A stretch of DNA of 64,000 nt, taken from the NCBI GenBank assembly GCA_021809105.1, contig JAKBAM010000004.1:1-64000 (forward strand), in the 5' to 3' direction. The notes under the pieces are model-generated. The model was not told where the DNA came from. It saw nothing but the letters and a program-made list of their open reading frames with translations, and did not search any database. Both the position numbers and the translations under genes were made by a program. Source of the DNA: Actinomycetes bacterium. GTDB lineage: Bacteria; Actinomycetota; Acidimicrobiia; Acidimicrobiales; Palsa-688. Below, one piece after another: positions 58,880 through 64,000 of this stretch (the first letter of the stretch is position 1; each line of letters opens with the position of its first letter).

Positions 58880-58914
58880 GGCGAAAGAGTCCGATCCCTC
58901 CGCCCGGCACCGGC

Positions 58915-58943
58915 AACGTACACGATCACTTCAGCATCAACAA
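58915..58943 (-). promoter_or_regulatory. sigma-70-type promoter of the LysM/SLT gene
   Basis: On the minus strand TTGTTG (58943-58938), a 17-bp spacer, and TACGTT (58920-58915). Transcription would start near 58908, leaving a ~30-base leader with GGAGGG. It is the clearest two-box promoter in the window. Confidence 0.55.
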
Positions 58944-59044
58944 CCCCTCAAGTCTCGACTAACACTCGAGCCTCAGGCCCCACAACAGCATCATGAGTCA
59001 CAGAGCTACCGACTAGCGGAGAATCCGGACCGTCCCCGCGCTGG

Positions 59045-60703
59045 TCAACCCTGGTGCGGATGGGGTGCCCGGAGGCGGCGCTGCTCGGCCCGCCGCTCCC
59101 CCGCCAGCCGCTCGAGGCCTTCCTGCTCGTAGTCGGCATGGTCGACGAAACCCATCAGCTCCGCCAGGGCCCGGTGACCGGCGCGCTCGGCGATGAGACG
59201 GTGCATCTGCTGGCCGACCTTGCGGTACTCCGGATGCCCTTGTGACGTAGTCCGCAGCTCCAGCATGTGCATCGCCTCCCGGGCATTGAGCTGCATGCTG
59301 TAGCGGACGCGATAGGCCAACGCCACCCCGTAGCCGGCCCGCTGGGGACCGAAGCGCTCCCCTATCACGTCGTAGAGGGCGGCGGAGCGCTCCATCGCGG
59401 CATGGTAGGAGTCGGCTGCCCCAGCCGCGATCACCGAGCCGGGCAGCGTGTAGCCGTGGGCCGGACTCAGGCTTTGCCACTCGATGGTGAGCATTCGGTG
59501 GCGCTGGAGATCCCGGAAGGCCCCGTAGTCCGACACTACGTCGAAGCGGTAGACGGAACGCTCGAGAGCCCTCCCTGGCCGATGACGCCGGTTGGAGCGG
59601 TCGCCGGAGTAGCGGCGTACGACCTCCAAGCGCTCATCGACGCTCATGCGGGCCACCCGCTCGGCCACCACCGCCTCCGGTACGTGAGTAAAGGGGTACA
59701 GCATGGCCGTGAGCGTCTTGGTCTCACCGTCAGGGTCCCAGTCCACGAGGACTACCTCCGGGTCCCCGCCCTCGGTCGCCTCCGATGTCTCGTGGTCACC
59801 CGGGGATGCGAAGAGCGCGTCGGCCAGGTCCTGCATGACCGTGTGGTTCTTCTCCAAGTAATCCACCCAGGAACCCCCCCGGTCGGGGACGTCGACTCGC
59901 CGCACCCACGAAGGGATGACCTTGCGCAACTCGACAAGCATCAGCTCGGCATAGGCCCGCGCCTCGGGAAGCGGGTGGGCCCGCATGCGCAGCAGCAGAG
60001 CCTCGTAAGCCTGCCCGCTGGCGTAAATTCCGAGATTGGAGGTGGCAGCTGCAGGCAGCATGCCCCTGAGAGCGTCGAAGGCCTTGGCTCGGATGGACTG
60101 ACGCCAGACGAAGTCGGAATCGCCCGGCTGCTTCGGGTGCTCGCCGGAAAACCAGGCACCCAGGACGGGGAGCAGGCCGGCGTACGCGTCGAAGAGACGG
60201 TCCATGTCGCCGACGTAGCGAGCACCCAGGGGCGAATCGAGGATGTCTGGGTCGCGGTAGTACCGATACCGACCGTTGGACAGGCGAGCGTCGTAGGCGA
60301 CGTAGCGGGTCGACTTCTCCATGTAGGCCATGAGCCGACCCCACTCGAGGACCTTGGTCAGCAGGTTCGATGCCTGCTCGCATGCCAGGTGGACCCCGCC
60401 CAGCTGAGCCACAGAATCGTCGCCGTACTCGAAGAACACCCTCTCGTAGAGCTCCTCAGCCCGGGCCAGGCCGACCGTGGCGTCGACGCTGTGGTCCCCG
60501 CTGATGTCGAGATCGCCCACGAACTCGTCGAGGAACAGCCGGCGCAAGCTCTTGGCCGTGCGTGAGTACCGGGCAAACAGCGCCCCCTTGACCACTTCGG
60601 GCAAGTTGACCAAAGCGAAGACGGGGCCTTCGAGGTTGGTGAAGTACCTGCGGAGGATCTCCGCCTCGTCGTCGGTCCACTCCTCGGTGGCGTAGAGCTC
60701 CAT
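59045..60703 (-). CDS. tandem ThyX-like protein (FAD-dependent thymidylate synthase family)
   Basis: The protein has 552 residues, about twice a normal ThyX (220-250). The N-terminal half has LLTKVLEWGRLMAYMEKSTR followed by YVAYD, the STRY part of the ThyX motif; the C-terminal half has GAFRDLQRHRMLTIEWQSLS, the RHR part, and ELRTTSQGHPEYRKVGQQMH. Neither half shows a complete RHRxxSxNxxSxRY motif, so each domain may supply part of an FAD/dUMP site, or activity may be lost. Such long ThyX-like proteins occur in several phyla; I know of no assigned function. TAGGCT lies 10 bases before the ATG. Confidence 0.85.
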   Translation of the reverse strand: MELYATEEWTDDEAEILRRYFTNLEGPVFALVNLPEVVKGALFARYSRTAKSLRRLFLDEFVGDLDISGDHSVDATVGLARAEELYERVFFEYGDDSVAQLGGVHLACEQASNLLTKVLEWGRLMAYMEKSTRYVAYDARLSNGRYRYYRDPDILDSPLGARYVGDMDRLFDAYAGLLPVLGAWFSGEHPKQPGDSDFVWRQSIRAKAFDALRGMLPAAATSNLGIYASGQAYEALLLRMRAHPLPEARAYAELMLVELRKVIPSWVRRVDVPDRGGSWVDYLEKNHTVMQDLADALFASPGDHETSEATEGGDPEVVLVDWDPDGETKTLTAMLYPFTHVPEAVVAERVARMSVDERLEVVRRYSGDRSNRRHRPGRALERSVYRFDVVSDYGAFRDLQRHRMLTIEWQSLSPAHGYTLPGSVIAAGAADSYHAAMERSAALYDVIGERFGPQRAGYGVALAYRVRYSMQLNAREAMHMLELRTTSQGHPEYRKVGQQMHRLIAERAGHRALAELMGFVDHADYEQEGLERLAGERRAEQRRLRAPHPHQG

Positions 60704-60713
60704 GGCGCCAGGA

Positions 60714-60719
60714 AGCCTA
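60714..60719 (-). promoter_or_regulatory. possible -10 hexamer TAGGCT of the ThyX-like gene
   Basis: On the minus strand TAGGCT ends 10 bases before the ATG at 60703, at the outer limit of the leaderless spacing seen here. Confidence 0.35.
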
Positions 60720-60786
60720 CGGGGACGCCGGGCACCTCGTGGCGGATGGGGTGACCTCCCGGCGGGGCGGCCACTCGGAGGGACGA

Positions 60787-63555
60787 CTACACCAACGACC
60801 CGACCACCGATGAGGCTGCCACAACCCCCCGGAACAGGGCATCGGCTGCTCGGCGAGCCGTGGCGGCGGTCGCCAGGTCGGGGGCGTGGTCCCCGAGCTG
60901 CCGCAACAAATCGATCAGCTGCTTGATGTTGCGCACGAAGTCCCCGCCCGAGAGCCCCTCGTCACCGATCACGTGGGTCAGGTCCTCTCCGGCCGCCCAG
61001 CGGTACGCGAATGCCGCGAAACCCATGTCTGGGCGCCGCGTCAATGGGAGCCCGGCGGCATCCTCTGCTCGGATGAGCTCGGTGGCGATGGCGTCGATCA
61101 TCGGCCAGCGCTGGCGCAAGCGGGCGGTCGGCCACCACGCGACAGGCTCAGCCTGGCCGCGGGGTTCGTACACGAACACCGACACCGCTGCAGCCAGCTC
61201 CGCCGGACCCAATCCGTCCAGGACCCCGGTCTCCAGGCATTCGGCGATCAGCAGGTCTGCCTCGTGATAGAGGCGGGCCAGACGCTCCCCCGCCGCCGTC
61301 AGTTGCCACCCCTCCACGTATCGCCAGTCCTCGAGCACCCTCAGTACCCGGTCGAACAGACGCGCCAGCGACTCGGTTCGACCCTTGACCCGCCGTTCGA
61401 GCCGCTCCACGTCGCGCTGGATGCGGTCGACTCGATCCAAGGCCCGTAGGTGGGCCCGGGCGTCGGGGCACCCGGCTACGGGATGGCTGGCTGCGGCGGT
61501 GGCCTGGGCCATCGCCAAATCACCGCGCCAGGGGCGCCGACCGCCGTAACGGTGGCCGTGATCCCCGCGTCCTGCGTCGGGTGCGCCGAGCGGCGCGGCG
61601 GTCAGGGCCGAAGCGACCTGGCGCTGGAAGCCGGCGTTGCTGGGCGCAAACGGGGTAGGGAGCCGGATGCGCCCCACCGGAGCCGGCGTAGCTGGGAAGT
61701 CGCGGGGCCCGAGGGTCACGACCCGCCGCTCCGGAGTGATGGCGCGGAGCCGGACGTCTCCGCCCCGCCGGCGGCTGGTGGAGAGCACCGCCACCCGGCC
61801 TCCGGATTTCCCGCCGGGCACCACCAGGACATCACCCGGTTTGACCCGTCCGAGAGCGGACACGACATCTGCGGTCATCGACGGGCGCTGGCGGGCAGAT
61901 TCCTCGCTCACCCGCAGCATGCGGCGGTACTCCCCCGGATCCCCACGGCTGCAGGTCGCGGCCCTCCTGGCTTCTTCCAGGGCGTTCTGGCTGCGCTCCA
62001 GCTGCGTCTCCAGGCGGACGACGTCGCCATCGGCCCGGTACTGGGCAAACGAGAGGTTGAGGAGGTGGTGCGCCTGGTCGGGGGGGTAGCGCCTCACCAG
62101 GTTGGCAGCCATGTTGTAGGTGGGCCGGAAGCTGCTCGTGAGTGCGTAGGTCCGAGCCCCCACCAGCCCGCCCACCTGCTCGAAGGGAACGAACTGCGAC
62201 CAGAGCACTATCGCGTAGCCGACTTCGTCGATGCCGCGTCGACCGGCCCGACCGGTGAGCTGGGTGTACTCGCCGGGTGTCAAGAACTCATGGCGCTCCC
62301 CGGTGAACTTGGTCAGTTTCTCGATGACCACCGACCGAGCCGGCATATTGATCCCGAGAGAAAGAGTCTCGGTGGCGAAAACCACCTTGACCAGGCCAGC
62401 AGCGAAGCACGCCTCGACGGCCTCCTTGAAAGGCGGCACCAACCCTGCGTGGTGGGCGGCATAGCCGAACTCCAGCCCGGTCAGCCATGCACCGTACCCG
62501 AGGATGGCGAGGTCCTCGTCGGTGAGACCCTCCACATGAGCCTCGGCGATTGCCCGGATCTGGCGACGCTCCTCAACGGTGGTCAGGCGCTCGCCCTCCC
62601 GCGTGCACTGGGTGACTGCATCGTCACAGGCGGCGCGGCTGAAGATGAAGAAGATGGCCGGGAGCATGGCGTGGTCGCGCAACACCTCTACGACGTCCGC
62701 CCGGCGGGGCGTGAAAAGGCGCGCTCGCCCCTTGTCCCGAGGCCCGGGACGCCGCAGCGCCTTCGCATCCAGGGCGGCCGCCTCGGGATTGGGGCGCCCA
62801 TCCACCAGAGTCGGGAGCAAGAGCAGGCGATCCGATCCCCTGTCGCCGAGGAGGTAGAGGTCGTGGAGGGCCACCGGGCGACGCTCCTCGATCACGGTCT
62901 CCGTGGCACCCCTGACGGTGCGGATCCAATCTGCCAGCTCCTCCACGTTGGATACCGTGGCCGAGAGGCACACGAGGTCGACATCGGGTGGGGCGTGGAT
63001 GATCACTTCCTCCCACACCGGCCCCCGGTAGGCGTTTTGGAGGTAGTGGACCTCGTCGAGGATGACGTAGCGCAGCCCGTCGAGCGCCGACGAAGCGGCG
63101 TAGATCATGTTCCTCAGCACTTCCGTGGTCATCACTACCACTGGTGCGTCGCCGTTGATGGCGTTGTCACCTGTGAGGAGACCGACCGACGCTGAGCCGT
63201 GGCGACGCACCAACTCGCCGTACTTCTGGTTGGAGAGGGCTTTGAGGGGCGTGGTGTAGAAGGCTTTCCTCCCCTCGGCCAGAGCGCGGGCGACGGCATA
63301 CTCAGCAACCACGGTCTTACCGGACCCGGTAGGGGCAGCCACCACGACACTGCGGTCAGCGTCGAGGATGTCGAGCGCACGTCGCTGGAAGTCGTCGAGC
63401 TCGAACCCCTGTCCCCCCAAAAAGGCCCGCCTCGTCTCCAATGCCCCCGCGGGGGGTGGCGACTGAGGACCCGCCGGGGCTGGAACTGCGGTACGCGGGT
63501 CGGGGATAGTATCCGGGCGGGGCCCTGGGGCACCGGCCGGCGAGGCGATCGCCAC
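60787..63555 (-). CDS. helY: Ski2-like DEAD/DEAH-box helicase HelY
   Basis: ATP-dependent RNA/DNA helicase, 922 residues. After ~45 Pro-rich residues: Q-like region FELDDFQRRALDIL, Walker A VAAPTGSGKTVVAEYA, DEVH box YVILDEVHYLQN, motif III LSATVSN, and motif VI YTQLTGRAGRRGIDEVG. The C-terminal ~400 residues match the Mtr4/Ski2-type extension with a DSHCT-like end. In Mycobacterium helY (Rv2092c) lies next to tatC (Rv2093c), as here. The likely role is in RNA turnover; the substrate is unproven. Confidence 0.93.
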   Translation of the reverse strand: MAIASPAGAPGPRPDTIPDPRTAVPAPAGPQSPPPAGALETRRAFLGGQGFELDDFQRRALDILDADRSVVVAAPTGSGKTVVAEYAVARALAEGRKAFYTTPLKALSNQKYGELVRRHGSASVGLLTGDNAINGDAPVVVMTTEVLRNMIYAASSALDGLRYVILDEVHYLQNAYRGPVWEEVIIHAPPDVDLVCLSATVSNVEELADWIRTVRGATETVIEERRPVALHDLYLLGDRGSDRLLLLPTLVDGRPNPEAAALDAKALRRPGPRDKGRARLFTPRRADVVEVLRDHAMLPAIFFIFSRAACDDAVTQCTREGERLTTVEERRQIRAIAEAHVEGLTDEDLAILGYGAWLTGLEFGYAAHHAGLVPPFKEAVEACFAAGLVKVVFATETLSLGINMPARSVVIEKLTKFTGERHEFLTPGEYTQLTGRAGRRGIDEVGYAIVLWSQFVPFEQVGGLVGARTYALTSSFRPTYNMAANLVRRYPPDQAHHLLNLSFAQYRADGDVVRLETQLERSQNALEEARRAATCSRGDPGEYRRMLRVSEESARQRPSMTADVVSALGRVKPGDVLVVPGGKSGGRVAVLSTSRRRGGDVRLRAITPERRVVTLGPRDFPATPAPVGRIRLPTPFAPSNAGFQRQVASALTAAPLGAPDAGRGDHGHRYGGRRPWRGDLAMAQATAAASHPVAGCPDARAHLRALDRVDRIQRDVERLERRVKGRTESLARLFDRVLRVLEDWRYVEGWQLTAAGERLARLYHEADLLIAECLETGVLDGLGPAELAAAVSVFVYEPRGQAEPVAWWPTARLRQRWPMIDAIATELIRAEDAAGLPLTRRPDMGFAAFAYRWAAGEDLTHVIGDEGLSGGDFVRNIKQLIDLLRQLGDHAPDLATAATARRAADALFRGVVAASSVVGSLV

Positions 63556-63605
63556 GGGTCCTTTCTACCCCACTCCGGTGCATTCGCCGGGGACCCGGCC
63601 CTCCC

Positions 63606-64000
63606 CTACTTGTGGAGGAGGCGGCCGAGCAGGATCGACGCCTCGTAGAAGACGAGCAGCGGGACAGCCATCGCGAGGAAGCTGAAAGGGTCGCTGCTAG
63701 GGGTGATGACCGCGGCGGCGATCACCATGATGATGATCGCCGGTCGCCGCCAGGCTCGCCACTTGGCGCTCGGCACCACACCGGCAATCTCGAGGAAGAC
63801 GACCACCAGCGGGTAGAGGAACACCGCCCCGAAGATCACCGCCATCGCGGCGTAGAGGGTGAAGTAGCGGCTGGGCGAGAAGAGGGGTACGACCCCATGG
63901 CCGCTGATGCTGATCAGCCAGTTGATCGCCTTGGGGAACACCAACACAGCGGTGACTACCCCGGCGGCGAAGAGCGTGCACGCACCCACGAAAAACGGCA
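63606..64000 (-). CDS. tatC: Sec-independent protein translocase TatC (C-terminal part, cut by window end)
   Basis: Membrane receptor of the twin-arginine export system. The open frame runs off the right edge; ~131 C-terminal residues are visible. FLYPLVVVFLEIAGVVPSAK and AAVITPSSDPFSFLAMAVPL followed by LVFYEASILLGRLLHK are diagnostic TatC stretches including the last three membrane helices. The reading begins at the edge as PFFVGACTLFAAG, so the start is outside. helY follows 51 bases downstream. Confidence 0.95.
   Translation of the reverse strand, partial: PFFVGACTLFAAGVVTAVLVFPKAINWLISISGHGVVPLFSPSRYFTLYAAMAVIFGAVFLYPLVVVFLEIAGVVPSAKWRAWRRPAIIIMVIAAAVITPSSDPFSFLAMAVPLLVFYEASILLGRLLHK

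Overview
The window is 64 kb of a GC-rich (roughly two-thirds G+C by eye), densely packed bacterial chromosome. Gene content and order point to an actinobacterium. The markers are gcvH next to a GarA-like FHA gene, FtsR-type and second MerR genes with a bifunctional-nuclease gene between them, helY beside tatC, DUF4193, DUF4333 and DUF2510 proteins, and the run HAD phosphatase - tlyA - nadK - recN - pyrG - Nudix and scpA - scpB - rluB - cmk - der known from Mycobacterium. Split glycine decarboxylase (gcvPA/gcvPB), a class I FbaB aldolase, KorAB and proteins unlike those of mycobacteria suggest a deep actinobacterial lineage such as Acidimicrobiia; that placement is inference. I see no insertion sequence, prophage or CRISPR array. 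Most of the window is core chromosome.

Layout. 1-605: end of an rRNA operon (23S 3' end, 5S, hairpin). 669-10800: a TPR protein with a very long disordered N-terminus, an SSB-like protein, fructose-bisphosphate aldolase, 2-oxoacid:ferredoxin oxidoreductase (korAB), two ergothioneine genes (egtD, egtB) and an HtrA-like protease. 10800-33700: alpha/beta hydrolase, DUF1015, HAD phosphatase, phasin-like protein, tlyA, nadK, recN, pyrG, Nudix, DksA/TraR-type protein, M50 protease, trpS, scpA, scpB, rluB, tyrA, aroA, cmk, plsC, ispH, a DUF512 radical-SAM-like protein, der and a PP2C phosphatase. 33800-38900: hemerythrin-like, SRPBCC and zinc-ribbon proteins, tRNA-Pro(GGG), a probable 6C small RNA, a NifU-like domain, DUF4333, acyl-CoA dehydrogenase and an RDD/DUF2510 protein. 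38900-49400: pgsA-like, an NDP-sugar transferase/phosphomannomutase-like fusion, then the glycine cleavage locus gcvH - garA-like - ftsR - bfn - merR - gcvT - gcvPA - gcvPB. 49400-64000: mostly minus strand, with a RodZ-C-like protein behind a 17-codon leader ORF, a Xer recombinase beside a dif-like site, a new 37-codon basic protein, hydrolase, Nudix, GNAT, DUF4193, a LysM/transglycosylase, a ThyX-like tandem protein, helY and the end of tatC.

How the parts fit: glycine cleavage and KorAB feed one-carbon and 2-oxoglutarate metabolism, and GarA homologues are known 2-oxoglutarate-node regulators. scpAB and Xer serve chromosome segregation. tlyA, rluB and der serve ribosome maturation. The most striking pattern is regulatory. 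At about twenty genes a TANNNT -10 hexamer lies 6-9 bp before the start codon, which predicts leaderless mRNAs. I used that rule to fix several starts and to find two small ORFs (37 and 17 codons). The best candidates for something new are the Xer gene with its adjacent dif-like site, the 37-residue basic protein, the leader ORF coupled to the RodZ-C-like gene, and the probable 6C RNA.
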